The notes: generated by a model not told the origin, from the sequence alone. Numbered from the stretch's first letter, positions 33,184 through 46,718 are shown. The stretch: DNA of 64,000 nt from Yamagishiella unicocca (GCA_003116995.1 BDSL01000007.1:62001-126000); one strand, 5' to 3'. Numbers and translations: made by a program.

Positions 33184-36100
33184 ATGTTACCGGTACTTTG
33201 TGGAACCAAACCTCAACCTACGCTTGCATGCCGCGTTGGCCTGGCTCATCCTAAGACACTTCGCCTGCTGACAACTGATCTACTGGACTTGCCACAAGGT
33301 ATCTGGCAGGTAAGCGTGAGGCGCTAGCGCTGGGTAGACTAGGGCCGCGCAGGGTTCCCGCCTGGTTTCTTACGGCGTGGACGTACTAAGTACTTGAGGC
33401 CAATAGGCTTACCTCTTGACATCGCATTTTATACGTTTGACTCGTCTGACCTTTTGGTTGATCCCTTTGCGGCACAGCTCATATTGCTCGCCGTTCCAAG
33501 GCGAGAACCAAGGAGCCTTACACAGCGTCTGCATGGAATCCCCTATTGCCCTTGAACATTCAACGATGACACTAAAGCTATCTCGAGCCACAATCCGGTG
33601 AGTCCTGGGCCCGCAACTAACAAGGAACAATCGCTGTCGTTTACCGGGATACGCCCGCAGCGTTCGGTCCTTCCACACATTCCGATGATGGCAATATGTT
33701 TTGTGCTTGCTGTAAACGCACAGTGGCCTTTTTGCACTGGAGACCAGCTGCCTAGCTCCATGACAACATGCCAACCGTTATACTGGGGATATCCTATAAC
33801 GCATATGGAGCCTTTTCAAGTCAGATTGTCGGCTGCTTTCCCGCATAGCAGCGATTGCTGGAGGTAAAAGTCCAATCCTTCCCTACCCCTCCACTCCTGC
33901 AGGAGCCGTCAGCAGCTGTATTGCGCCCTCTCAGCTTTCCCAAACGCCAGCCACGTCATTCTAGACCTATCATGCGCTGCTTGTGCCCAAGAAAACTGTG
34001 GTACCGCTAATGAGGAGGTAGTTAACATGGATGCCGATGATGACACATCGCTTCTGGCCGGAGCCCTGGACGCCTTTGCTGCGACGCGTCATCCGCTGAC
34101 ATCCCTGGTGGTGATACACCTATCCGGCCCTGTGGCGCTGCCCTCGGCCGCCACGCTCAGCTACCTCGCCTCCTGCGGCCTGGCCGAGCTCGAGCTTCAG
34201 GATGTCTCAATCAAAAGGGCCGCCGCTGATGGCGCGTCAAACTTGCTGCGCTCGCTGCCCTCCCCCGTGTCCGGCCCTGTCCATCCTTGCACCACCGGCC
34301 CCAGCCTCGCGGACTCTATCCGCTGCCGTGGTGCGGCCATGATCCGACTGGCGCGAGCTCTGCCCGCGCTGCGGCGGCTGTCCCTGTGCAGTGCGGCGTT
34401 CTCGGCGGGTGACGTTGCGTCGCTGCGTGTGCTGACGCAGCTCCAGGAGCTGAGCCTGGTCGGCGCGATGGAGTGCGGAGGCGGTCCCGCGGGTCGCTTG
34501 GGGCATCCGGAGCAGCACCAACGGGTGTTGTCGGCTGCCGCCGCCACCGCCGTGTACCAGCAGGTGGTGGCGGCGCTCCCGCGATTGCGTCAGTTGCGCC
34601 TTCCAATGGCAATCACGGCACCAGTACAGCATGCTGGCGAATGGGCGGACCCTCTGTACGATAGCAGCGATGACGACGATGACACCGGCACCGATGATGG
34701 CGATTGCATCCGTTACGGTTGTTGGAGCACCACCCGTGATAGCAGCAACGGTGGCAGTATCATCGCCGGTTGCCGCTCTATCGGCGGCTTCTGGACTGCG
34801 ATCCCAGGTGCTGGAAGAGCGGCCGTCGGCGCTGCCCCTAGCGGTGGTACCGCTGGTGCCGGGTTCGGGTTTCGGGAAGAGGTACCCTCGTCAAACTGGA
34901 GTCGTTCGAGTTGTGGCATGTCGGACATAATACAGTCTGACGGAGCTGGATGCATTTTGGGGTTGTCATCTAGACCATCAGCTGGCATCCAGCAGGATTA
35001 CAGGGCATCCGGCTGGGTGTTTCCGCCCTCCCTGGAGGACCTGACCATCCCGCTCTGCGCACTCAACGGCCCAGTATTCCGCGCCGTGTGTGATGCGTAC
35101 GGCAGTGACGCCAAGACGGGCATCGGGCGCTACGGCAGCAGCGGCGCGGGCATCGGCACCTCCAACCCGATTATACTCTTGGACGACGGCTGCGGCGGCC
35201 GAGGCAGCGATGACGGCGGCGAGGGCGTGGGTGCGGCGGCCCGTGGCCTCCGTGCTTTACACGTCACATGCGCCCCTGGCTACACCCTGTGGGAGGGCTC
35301 CTTTCTCTCGGTGGGTTGCATGAGCAGACCTGGTTGATTGTAAATGGCGCAGGGAAGGACAGAACTCGAGTTCGAGTCTGCGCCACGTGATTAAGGACCA
35401 CTTCAGCTGCGTGTTGTTATATCCACCTGTTGGACCCTGTTTGGGGGAGGCATCTTACCCCTCCTCCCTGGTCCCTGCTAGTTAGGACGTCGTGAAGGCT
35501 CCATACCTATGCGTGGTCGCCTGGGCATGTGTCTTGTTATGTCACGATATAACCGCCGGTCCGCCCCGTTCCACGCTGCTTGGTTGACAGGCCGAGCAGG
35601 ACTTCGGGGCGCTGTCCCGGCTGACCTCCCTGGAGTCACTGCACCTCTCCCTGGAGATGGACGGCTGCGGCCGCGGCTCGCTCCGCCGTGACAGCCTGCG
35701 CAGCTGCTTCCAGCACCTCCAGGCGCTCCACCGAATCAGGGTGGGTCGGCGCTCGTGTACGATTGCCGTTTCGGGCGCAAAGAGGCAGACCGATGCCCTC
35801 AAGTGCTTCGCATTTGGGCGACTTAGCTAGGCAAACCCCACCCATTGGCCAAAATGACGAATCCCATGCAGCCCTGGTGGACTCGCTCTTGGCGCCTCAT
35901 GACACTATTCCCCACCACCCAGCTTCCACCTATCCTGCCCCCCTTCGCTCGCCTATTCCAACCACCAGGAACTGCGGATTTCCAAGACCCGGCAGCCCTT
36001 GTGTTTCTCCACCCGCAAGAACAGATGCCAACCGGACAACCTCCTGTCGTACATCATAAGCTCCAACGAGCCGCCATCCCCGCCTCAAGCTTATGCCAGT

Positions 36101-36406
36101 TTTCCTGTGCTTCCCCGCCTAGGTGATTGCTGCTCCCAAGCGGTACCCAGAATCGGCCGCCCGGTAGGGTCGCCGCCGTCAGCGCCGCCGCCACTCCCGG
36201 CCCCGCCACCGCCGCGTCCCTCCGCCGCCGCGCTCAACGACCTGCTGGTCCACTGGCCTCAGCTGCAGACGCTCGTGTTCTCCGAGCAGAGCGTGGTTCG
36301 CACCTCCCACGGCGGACAGGACCGCCTGGTGCTGCCCGGGAGCCTGGACGAGCTACTGGAGCTGCAGGGCGGACAGGAGCGACGTGTTCATCCCACTGCG
36401 CGTTAA
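33184..36406 (+). pseudogene. F-box/LRR family copy A, frameshifted in F-box exon
   Basis: First of three family copies with the same five-exon plan: 33184-33309, 33478-33597, 33903-35310, 35591-35740, 35969-36406. The family pairs an N-terminal F-box-like segment, split over exons 1 and 2, with leucine-rich repeats in exons 3-5. This suggests a substrate receptor of an SCF ubiquitin ligase. Exons 1, 3, 4 and 5 are open and keep phase. Exon 2 is 120 nt, against 113 nt in copies B and C. The 7 extra bases, between the ILLA and VC segments near 33493-33530, shift the frame and create a TGA before the conserved STMTLKLSR stretch, which stays readable in the shifted frame. No alternative GT donor in exon 1 restores it. 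An ATG at 34027 could start an F-box-less product. Possible polyadenylation signal TGTAA at 36512-36516. A sequencing error cannot be excluded. Confidence 0.65.
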
Positions 36407-39400
36407 GACGGCCTGACGCTCAGCCTGGTTTGGCTCTGTGGCAGCTACAGCGGCAGCGGGGTGCTTCAGTGGGGGTGCCCGCCAAGAGCATAGGGTACTA
36501 GCACCTTCTCCTTGTAACCCGGACGTTTCCTAATTGTTGCAAATATATGTGACAGCTAAGGACAGAGCTTGCAGTGCATCGTTCCGGGCGCCGGAGCCTT
36601 GAAGCCGTTGCGTGTCGCTTGGACGGGGGTTTGTTACCAGCAGAGTTAGTGTGCCCTCTTGTTTTGTCCTGAGGCACCTGTAGAGGGTCAGTTCCGTTGG
36701 AAGACCGTACGAATTGCAACTGGACCACGGCAACCGTCGCGTCGTCAGGCGTGTTGCCAAGCATGTGCATCCAGATGAAGCGTAGGGGTGCTTTTTGGGA
36801 ACGCTCTGCGAAGAGCGGTTTTAAACACGCTGTCATCACTTGCATGCGGCGCTCTGATGGGAGAGGTGTCTTTGCTTGGGGCACTGAGTATCCTTGTGGC
36901 TCATCGTGCGTCTGTTGGTTTCAGTATCCTTTTCAGACACACCGAGTCAGGCTTGTGGATGTGGCAAGTTGGTGCAGGTTGGGAGGGAGCGCAGGGGGCC
37001 CGGGTTACACGCATGGTCGACACGCATGGTCGGCACGCATGGTGCCGTGCTGCCGGTGGGTCGCCCTCCTCGAAGCCTTGTGACGCCATTGTCAATTTAT
37101 TTTTGCTTTCCATAATAATCATATTATAAACGAGTTCGGGGCGGAAAGTCTGGATGCTGCTACTTTCATGCTACCTCACGCACGTTTCCGCGGCTGCTGA
37201 GGGGCAACGCGACTAGTTGCTCAGCCACCCGTCCGGATGCACATATTGGGTATTGGTGATGACACCATTCCTTGAGCTGCCGTTTAGTTTGTTTGAATGG
37301 TTGTGGTTGCTGCTGCTGATGTTGGGGAAGGTCGCCCCTTCAGAATATGGTATGGTGGTTACAGTGTCGCCGACTAGGACGATGCCCGACAAGTTGACAC
37401 CTTGTGCGGGCCATCCTACTTCACAACCATAAACCTCTTGAGCATTTCCGTACTTGTGCGAGACCGGGTCAATGTTGCCCTGCTTCCCGGATCTGTCTCC
37501 TCGTAGGGGCTTCCGGTGCAAGGGGTGCGAGATGTCGTACGTGGGTGTCGTACGTGGGTGTTGTTTCCAGCAGGAGTTGGCAGCTATTCACCAAGTGGGT
37601 CTCCGTAATGGCATCCTGTTGCGCATATTTGGGGCAGGTTAGCATGTTGCACGCGCGATTGTTGTTAATAAGGCCACGCGTAAGGTAGTCTGGTATCAGG
37701 TCTCCGATGTGCATGTGGCGTAGGAACGCTCTATCCCGGAAGCGGGTGCGTGAAGAGGCTGGTTCATGGTGTACGGCGTCATCACGATCCGTCTCCGTTC
37801 TCGGGTACCGTCCTTCCGCTGCACCGGCAGTGGGTCGTGTCGCTGGGCCAGGAAGGCGTCAGCAATTAATCAGTTAAGGCGCTAATAGTTTCGCTTCAGG
37901 TGGAGTTGAAGATGGAACGGGGGGAGGCGTCCTGCGTGCCCTCATCTTGTAGATGTAGCGGTACAGGGTTTCCATCTGGGAGTGATATGCCTAGTTGTGC
38001 TTGCTGGGTGGTTACCTGCGAGCTTCGCCAAGTACATACTGCCGAGTTTTGTTTCAGTGCAGCTACGGGCTCTGCCCCCCTAGCACCGCTGGGGCGCACG
38101 GCATGTGCCTCGGTGGTAAACCACGTCCTGAGGCGAGGCCACGCTATATCCTACAACCAACTGCGAATGGGTCGTGGTGGCGTTGATTTGCTGTGAGGAT
38201 GCTTGATCCTGTTGTCTGAGTATTTTGACCGCCAGGCGGCTAGGTCTTGCCGGTTTCGGAGCGCTGTCGCCGAAATAGGCCCGGCCCCGGGGCTGCACTG
38301 TGGCACATGACTCCTGTCCCCACCGCCCGTGTGGCAGTCTGGTTGCGCAGGTGCACCTGCATGGGGGCATCTAGGCCGGGGGTTTTCGCTGTCATGACCA
38401 CGGAATGACCGTTCCATCCCAACATTTGATCGGACCACGGTGCGGCGGTCTGTTTTGTTCCTTTCATTGAGTGTCATTTCAGCGGGCTGGTGGCAAGGTG
38501 CCGCCGCCACACCTCATTCGTCGTGTGCGCCGATGAGGTGAAGTGATCAAGTAGGAAGTCGTAGGAAGAGGGCGGGCAGGCATTGTGCATGTGGCGAGCC
38601 GTCGTGCATTTGGTCACTGATGACGGGCATGAGGTTTTCGGAGCCTTAGGAGCTTAGCATCTCTTATTCTTAACCATGGGACCAAGCTGGTGTGCCTTTT
38701 CAGGTATAGAAAGTGGCTATTTTGTGTGTTCCTGCTGTTGCACCGCGGCAGAGCTAAATCGGGTCGCCTCTGGTTATCGACGCCCTCGAGACTAGGCCGG
38801 TAGAGGCTTGGCCTGGCAGTGTGTGGACAGACAAATTGTGTGGGTTGGTGGTTGAGGCTTGATCAGGCTGCGCGTGTTGTGGGTCCTTATCCAAGAATGG
38901 GTTGCTGTGTGTGCTTCAATGCCAGCTGTTAATGTCGTGCCGTAGGATAGCAGTCGGATAAGGTGTTAGATATTTTATGTCTGTCGACAGCTAAGGAAGG
39001 GTGCTGTGTAAATACAAGTCCCTTTCAGCACCCGTGAACAGCAATAATGCTTCCCCGAACAGCCTCTGGGCGATATGCGCACCCACTAGATGGCTTTCGG
39101 CGAATGTGGCTTGCCAATGCGGCCCTGCAGGCGTACCTGCAGATGCAGCCGGAGGCCGTGGCCTTGCCTTCTTTCAAGGCGTTTGCAGCAATGCCCTGGG
39201 TAATAGGTACGCTGTGGTCGCCCATTGGACGTACCACAGCATGTTGTTGTAGTCGTTACCGCAGTGTATGTAGTGTAGCATACCTGTTCCATATCCTAGA
39301 ATACCGTGCCGTATTTTCTGTGCATCGACGACAGGCGTTCCCAACATAGATGTGTCGCTGCAAGGCCCTGAGAACGAACCGCTCCAATGGAGCAGCCTCG

Positions 39401-39439
39401 ACACCTTTCGTTCCTCAACGAGTTTTCTCCCGCACACAG

Positions 39440-39740
39440 TGGTGACTGAGCCTGCTGCTATCCAGCCCGTTCGGCAAGCCTCCGACACTACCGGAGCTTA
39501 AGCCTGTCATTCTCACCTTGGAAGCGGCGGCTGGAGGTGTATCGGAAAAGAACAAGCCAGGCTGATCTAACTGTCTTTGCGCTGAGCTACCAGCACCCCA
39601 TCAGCCCATCAGTTGCATTACTGAGGGGGCTTGACAGGAACCCGTTATCGGGGCCTTACTTTGTGGGGGGCGGGGAGGGCGGTACCGTTTTCCTTAATGT
39701 GCCCATCCCGAATCTAGCTGAGGGCTTCCGAAGGCACTGA
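39440..39740 (+). pseudogene. possible decayed F-box/LRR family fragment
   Basis: Two short stretches echo exon 3 of the family. LPELKPVILTLEAA resembles the FPNASHVILDLSCAA start of exon 3. LTVFALSYQHPISPSVALL, in a different frame about 25 codons later, resembles the LDAFAATRHPLTSLVVIHL block. Order and spacing fit, but the frames differ and no further exons can be followed. It could be chance. Confidence 0.3.
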
Positions 39741-41277
39741 AGATACACCCCTCTCGGTGTCTTGCGACGCTGGACAATGGAGGTATGTCCGCTGCTCGCC
39801 TCACTTGGCGTTTCGGACGCGCGCGATGGCTTCCAGTTCTAGCACGCGGCAGCGTATGTACAAACGTGCAGCCCGCCCAGCGCGTGCAGAAGGGGGAAGT
39901 ACGTGCGCAAAAGCAAGCGGCGCGCGGCAATGGGTGCGCCCCTTAGCGGTTTGGGATTGGCGAGATTGGCCCGCACTCAGCAGCGGAGGCTGGGCACGTT
40001 GCGGCCAGCTGCGGCCGTTAAAAGTTCCCGGCGTAATGTTTTTGCGTAATCGACGGACGGTAACAGGCCCAGATAGGAAGTATCCAGTCAATTCGTATGG
40101 ATGACAATGACGGTCGACTAAGCAGTAACTGTAACAGTGGGCTCAAGATCAGGCACATCGCCTGACACTGAAAGCGAAGACACCACCTCACCGAGGTACG
40201 GCAAACCACTAGAATTCCGAACAAGGGAAACTGTAACCTCTTATCATCAAGGAACCAGAGGGTAAATAGCGGCACTAATCATCCAGGCGGGCTTAATCAG
40301 TCGCAGTCACCCAGGAGTGGAAACGTTGTTTGCGCACGGCAGGACGCACCATGGCCCCTTGGGTAATGCCTCGCTTGCACAATTTGCGGCTTTGTCCAAC
40401 CAAGTAAGTCGGCGGGTACAATGCACGGATGCTGTCACACTCCCAGATTTATTTCGCGCCTGCGTGCTTTCCATCCCGTATGCTGTACTGTGTTCGCTTG
40501 CAACCTTGATTCCCGTGCGTGCTGCGCTGGCGCTCGACCAGGTTTCGACAGGTTCTTGCTTTGCGCATTGACCTCGAATTACCGGTACGAACAATCTTGC
40601 TAAATAGCGCGTCAGAGTCAAGCCATGTATGTCCACATACTTCGGATACCGGAGGAACTCTAAAATCATTGTGCGTGCGTGACGGGACATCATTGCGCAT
40701 GGACACGGCCTTACGCGGTTCCGCCGGCGCAGGCCGGCGGTAGCCGACGGCAAAGACATGCCCTGCCCTGTCCTGCTTCAGAGCACAGTACAGACATCGA
40801 TAGCCAGGCTGCAATGATTCGGATCTATTCACGTATTTGTCTTACATTCGTAGCGTCACTCTATGAGTCGCTCGTGTATCAAAAGGTGACGTGTTTTATT
40901 CAGCGTGTAGGCGAGGTTGTGAACGAATGTCAACACGCAGGGTGGAAATGTAATCAGATCAACAAACCTAAACGTGCTTTAGCCCCCAGAGCTGTACATG
41001 TTGTATGGGCGAGTATGCATGCGAGCTGGCATCGATAGTCGCTGTGGATGGGTATGCATGCTGGCATAGTCGCTCACAATGGGTTGGAAAGGATTAGTTA
41101 CCATTCAGAGTAGGTAGGGCTGGATATATAGGGCAGCAGGGTCCTGCAGATAGGTTGCGGGGATGCGTCCGGTGCGGGTCTTGATTGCTCGTTCGCAGGG
41201 ACACATGGGGACACAGTGCTAGCCAGCAGTGCTAGCGATGGCAAAGACACTGGAAACGCAACCACAAAAAAATGTAC

Positions 41278-41325
41278 TGGGTTCACCCCGGCTTGAGGAC
41301 ACTGGGAACATCTTATTGGAAAAGT
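41278..41325 (+). mobile_element. short tail similar to 31.9-kb segment
   Basis: GGGTTCACCCCGGCTTGAGG then ACACTGGGAACATCTTAT aligns by eye with the end of the 31200-31930 segment. It may be a truncated copy of the same element. Confidence 0.25.
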
Positions 41326-41945
41326 GCAGTAGCAGCGCCGTGTCTCACACTTCCAGTCGGATCGAAGCCAGTCGCGTGCGGAACCTGTTCGTTCGAGTTG
41401 CAGTAGTTCTTTGCAGCATCAGGCGCAGATAATAAAGGTTGTATTGTGTACCTTGACAGCCGCACTTCAAGGGTTCGATATTGCTATTGCGAAACAGTAG
41501 ACAGGAAGACAGCAGTACCGATCATGAGACAACATGGATCCTCCCGACCCTCTCTCGACCCGACGGCTGAAGGTGCAAACGCTGTTTGTAATAATGCCAT
41601 TGAACATTCATCAACAATGTACGGCTGTGTTTGCAGGAAAACACACCGTAACACTGTAGTAATGCACTCCTTTCAAATCGCCTCGAACCGCCCGGTGATC
41701 AAAGCGCCTGCATAACAGTATTCTAACAACATAAATGAAGTATCTAGCATGTGGAACGCTCGATGCATAGTAGTGAATCAGTTGAAGGGCGTACTTCGCG
41801 TTTTGGCGCCAGACTACCGTAACCTGATGCGTAACAATCCGTACAAGGGGCCGGAAGTATTTAAAGTTGCAAGGCGACACTGTACACTTCGTTATTTCGG
41901 CGCCATGCAGTAGTCATTAGGTAGCCTGACTTCATTATTGGAGGA

Positions 41946-44943
41946 ATGGTGCCCAACGGGAAGGCCGCCCGTCACAGCGCGCGCTGTGGCGGCGCTGTTC
42001 CCCTTGCATCCACGCGCTCTGAGGAACCCAGAGTGCTATTACTACCGGAGGATGTTCTCAAGGTGCGTGCAGGGCCTACAAGCGATCATACGCTGGGTCG
42101 TCCGACTTGCCGTGGTCCCCCTCCCCCAGCAGCGAGGAGTGGCGCCCACGCATAGTGGTTGCAGTCAATAACTTCAAAGAGTTTTTCCCTTATAAACTAG
42201 GTGTCTGTTGCCGTACCGTATTATTTGGCCACGCAGCGCATCCTCCTTGCCACGGCGACGCGTGGAGATCTTCGTTACGTTTGCAAGGCATTTTCTGATG
42301 CCATTGCGAAGTCAACCATGACCTTGAAGTTATCGCGCGAGATCCTGCGGTGAGTCAAGGGCCTAGTTTGGACTTTGCTAGCATCGACAGAGCGAGTGTG
42401 TGAACCCGCACTCTGCCGCCTGAATGATCACAAGATAAGGCATTAATTTGGCCAAGGATATCGATAACAGAGCACCTTCTGGGGGCCTTTTGCAGGAGCG
42501 ACGGGCGGCTCCGTCACGCCATCGTAACCTTTGCTAATGCCAGACGAGTGATTCTTGACCTCTCCAGTCCTCAAGGCGCTAAGAATAACAGTGACTTTAG
42601 CGATGTGGATGACACATCGCTTCTGGCCGGAGCCCTGGACGCCTTTGCTGCGACGCGCCATCCGCTGACATCCCTGGTGGTGATACACCTATCCGGCCCT
42701 GTGGCGCTGCCCTCGGCCGCCACGCTCAGCTACCTCGCCTCCTGCGGCCTGGCCGAGCTCGAGCTTCAGGATGTCACAATCAAACGGGCCGCCGCTGACG
42801 GCGCGTCAAACTTGCTGCGCTCGCTGCCCTCCCCCGTGTCCGGCCCTGTCCATCCTTGCACCACCGGCCCCAGCCTCGCGGACTCTATCCGCTGCCGTGG
42901 TGCGGCCATGATCCGACTGGCGCGAGCTCTGCCCGCGCTGCGGCGGCTGTCCCTGTGCAGTGCGGCGTTCTCGGCGGGTGACGTTGCGTCGCTGCGTGTG
43001 CTGACGCAGCTCCAGGAGCTGAGCCTGGTCGGCGCGATGGAGTGCGGAGGCGGTCCCGCGGGTCGCTTGGGGCATCCGGAGCAGCACCAGCGGCTGGTGG
43101 CGGCTGCCGCCGCCACCGCCGTGTACCAGCAGGTGGTGGCGGCGCTCCCGCGATTGCGTCAGTTGCGCCTTCCAATGGCAGTTCCAGACCGGAACCACTC
43201 GAGGGAGGGCTCCGAAGGATTTGCAAACGCTAGCAGCGATGACGACGGCGATGTCGATGATGCCATGACTGATGACTGCGTCGGCGTCTTTGAGACATAC
43301 TTGGGCATCGCTGGCGTCGGCGTCGACCGCTGTGGCAACGCCAGCTGCATCCCGCCGGCGTCGGTTGCCACCGATTTTGCTCCTGTTGGAAGCGACGCTG
43401 ACGCCATGGGCGCCATCCTGCAAGGGCCGGAGGAGCCATTTTTGATCAGCGAGGCCACGCGCTCCGGCCCGTTGGCAACACGTCCTATCGCTGCGGAGAG
43501 CGGCGCGGTGCGGACTCCGTCAAAGGCTAGCAGGCCCAGCGGCATGTCATCCGGCTGGGTGTTTCCGCCCTCCCTGGAGGACCTGACCATCCCGCTCTGC
43601 GCACTCAACGGCCCAGTATTCCGCGCCATGTGTGATGCGTACGGCAGTGACGCCAAGACGGGCGTCGGGCGCTACGGCAGCAGCGGCGCGGGCATCGGCA
43701 TCTCCAACCCGATTATACTCTTGGACGACGGCTGCGGCGGCCGAGCCAGCGATGACGGCGGCGAGGGCGTGGGTGCAGCGGCCCGTGGCCTCCGTGCTTT
43801 GCACATCACCTGCGCCCCTGGCTACACCCTTTGGGAGGGCTCCTTTCTCACGGTGGGTTGGATAGTCGCTGAGCGAAGTCATCCAGTCAGCAGAAGCATG
43901 TCCGCTACTAGGCGAACTATTATGGGGCGCGCTGTGTACGACAGATCCAGGAAACACTGTACAACAAATTTCCGACGCAACCACAGCCCACCTGTGTTTC
44001 ACACCGCGTGTGATACGACGTCGCGCCCTGCCTCATGCAGTGTGGTTTTGGTTAACATTGGCGAGGCAGGTGCCATTACGATTTCCAAGACTCCTTTCAC
44101 TCCGCGTACCCACTAGCATCCTGCCACACAGGCGTTACGTGGTTAACCTGACATTACCTGTATCGGTTTTGTCACCTTCTCAGGCCGAGCAGGACTTCGA
44201 GGCGCTGTCCCGGCTGACCTCCCTGGAGTCACTGCACCTCTCCCTGGAGCTGGACGGCTGCGGCCGCGGCTCGCTCCGCCGTGACAGCCTGCGCGGCTGC
44301 TTCCAGCACCTCAAGGCGCTCCACCGAATCAGGGTGAGTCGAGCCTCCAGCTAATGGCCTATGCTCCAACCTCCTACCACCACCACCACACACTACCACG
44401 GCGTAAACTTCAATCCGCCTTACTGCCACGTGGCCTTGTCCGTTTTATCCGTTTTCGCTGTTTTCTGGCTACCAGGACCTTCGCGTCTCCGAGACCCGAC
44501 AGCCCGTGTGCTTCGCCGCGCGCAAGAGGACCAGGGTAACCGCCACCCTGTTGTCGTACATCCTTGGCGCCGACGGCGTGCCGTCGCGGCCCGTCGCTGC
44601 CGCCCGCTTCCAAGACTACCTGCTGCCGCGTCTGGGCGACCACCACTCCCTAGTGCGACCTAATGCCAGCCACCTGCTCGTGCCGATGATAGCAGCACCG
44701 CCACCGCCGCGTCCCTCCGCCGCCGCGCTCAACGACCTGCTGGCCCACTGGCCTCAGCTGCAGACCCTCGTGTTCTCCGAGCAGAGCGTGGTTCGCACCT
44801 CCCACGGCGGGCAGGACCGCCTGGTGCTGTCCGGGAGCCTGGACGAGCTACTGGAGCTGCAGGACGAGCAGCAGGCGGGCAAGCGTCTGGGACTGCCCAG
44901 CGGGATTCGGGTGTGCGATTGCTGCAGCGGCCGCCGGACGTGA
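41946..44943 (+). CDS. F-box/LRR protein, family copy B (intact)
   Basis: Predicted F-box protein with leucine-rich repeats, probably an SCF-type substrate receptor; no target can be inferred. Exons: 41946-42062, 42237-42349, 42496-43852, 44184-44333, 44476-44943; 2205 nt, 734 aa, all GT-AG, phases closing. F-box-like segment at about residues 31-75 (LLLPEDVLK joined to RILLATATRGDLRYVCKAFS). LRR-like strands include CGLAELELQDV, LPALRRLSLCSA, LTQLQELSLVG, LPRLRQLRLPM, LEDLTIPLCAL, LRALHITCA, LTSLESLHLSLEL and LPQ-type WPQLQTLVFSEQ. An acidic Asp/Ser insert with no repeat structure (43181-43550) interrupts the repeats. TGTAA at 45166-45170 is a plausible polyadenylation signal. Nearly the whole coding block from 42609 to 43180 is shared with copy A at the DNA level. 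The five-exon model rests on agreement with copy C, not on transcripts. Confidence 0.7.
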
Positions 44944-46563
44944 TGCAATGCGTGCCCTGGACTTACACAAATCGGTGCCTCACCGACGGATCCGAACTCT
45001 AGTCCAGGACTACGACCGTCGCGTATTGCAGCACGAGGCAAATGCCTCGGAAGTGCAAATTCTTTAGGGAGGTCGCAGCGGAGACGGCCGCTCGAGTCGG
45101 TACCGTGCAGACCGCAGGTGCAACTAGTCAAAGGTCTTCTGTGTAGTGACCGGCAGCCATGCGATTGTAACGGCCTGCTGCGAGGAGCGAATGTGTGAGG
45201 CACTCGTTAATAGTAGATGCAGGTGCAGGTGACCGGTGCGCACGGCTTCTGTGTTGTAGACAGGGTTGGAGCGCTATCAATATATTTTGCTCTTGCTTGT
45301 TTTTGTAGAGACGATGGGCTGGGGTCTCGACCTGCATGTTAACTCTTACGGGTAGGAAAATGATCCTTCGGGGCGGGGAATTTGGTGTGGCTTGTGAAAG
45401 ACTTGACGACCCCTCGGGCAGCTAGTGTGTTAGTCTTGGCTTAAAAGTTGGGGATTGACGGCACCAAGGCGGCAAGGCGTCCAAGGCTGCTACGCTTTCG
45501 CAATTCTTGTGGTGGACTCCCATGAAACTTTCAACCGTGCATCTGGGTCCCTCAAGGGGCCGCAACCAGATGGTGATGGAGGCAGCCGTCGTTGCTGCTG
45601 CAGGGCTATTCGTTGCTACCGGTTCTTTCAGGCCCGATACGCTCTGTCACCCATTATGCATTTGGAGGATGGTGACGGTCATATATCCTACTAGCTGATG
45701 TACGAATGAGGTTGTTAGTGGGTCCGGATGGCCTTACTTGCCACTGAACAATTACCTTTCTTTCGACAACCATTCATTCATCCTGTCCGAGCTTGTTGGT
45801 CTTTCATTGTTCCAGATGTTTGGTGTCGCGGCGTGTTGCATTAATGTATGAATCGGTTGGCGCAGAGCCTTCCGTTGGTCGTTACAGGCGGTTGTGCGAT
45901 TTATCCAACAGCAACGGCCCGAACGAGCCTGCGAAATAAGGTTAGCACCACTTTTGGTATCTGATTTGGGCATAGATGGAACGGGGCGTGAGGGTGAAGT
46001 TGTTCGTTCGCTGGGTGCTATTACTGCGCGTGAATCATGGGACTGTTTCGGGCATAGTGAATAGCTGAATTGCTTATCGTGTCGACTGGACTGCTTGGGC
46101 AGCGCGCTAGGATCGAGCTACAGGTATCGCCGATGGAAGTGGAAGTAAGGATGAAAGTGGAAGTGACCACGGTGTCCTTTCCTACCGCCACTGCGGAGAT
46201 ATGACTGTGAGGCTTGCCACAGTACCCGCTGAGTGGCTTGGATGGGGCGTGCTGCTCATGCATGAGGAATCAGGTACGCGCTGTCTCCTAATTTGTCAGC
46301 TGTGTGAGTTTGCGGTCGTCGATGTGTGGTTGTGTCTGTTTCAATTGTACGTGGTGAGTAGTCATGCATCGTCAACCGTGTTCCAGTTGCTAGAGTATAC
46401 CGTAGCAAGTAGCTGAGCCCCGTGGTCGTAACGATGGGCTTTCTGTCTCGGCAGGAGAGGGCGTCAATCCTCGTGAACGTCTGTAGAATGCACGTGAAGC
46501 TAGGTGATAGTTCGGGGCGGCATCGGATGGAGAGAAGGTCCTCCCCTGGAAAGATATGAGGAA

Positions 46564-46718
46564 GCTGTCGGCATAAGGCATGTGGTCGTGTCGACTTTTG
46601 ACAAGCGAAATACAAGCTGTCGGCATAAGGCATGTGGTCGTGTCGACGTTTGACAAGCGAAATACAAGCTGTCGGCATAAGGCATGTGGTCGTGTCGACG
46701 TTTGACAAGCGAAGTACG
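46564..46718. repeat. 52-bp tandem triplication
   Basis: Three units starting at 46564, 46616 and 46668, exact 52-bp period. Each begins GCTGTCGGCATAAGGCATG and contains GTCGTGTCGAC. The copies differ at only two or three positions, implying a recent origin. Confidence 0.93.

Larger units (their letters stand above)
36407..41945. other. 5.5-kb spacer between F-box copies A and B
   Basis: Low-GC intergenic sequence. No intact gene is recognised. It contains a possible relic of the same family at 39440-39740 and a short tail similar to 31.9 kb at 41278-41318. All other ORFs are below about 130 aa and without motifs. Confidence 0.55.

Noticed and set aside
42806..43423. 205-aa minus-strand ORF over F-box copy B, with equivalents in A and C
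   Set aside because: Antisense to the LRR exon. Its conservation across copies follows from the near-identity of the DNA, and it has no motifs.
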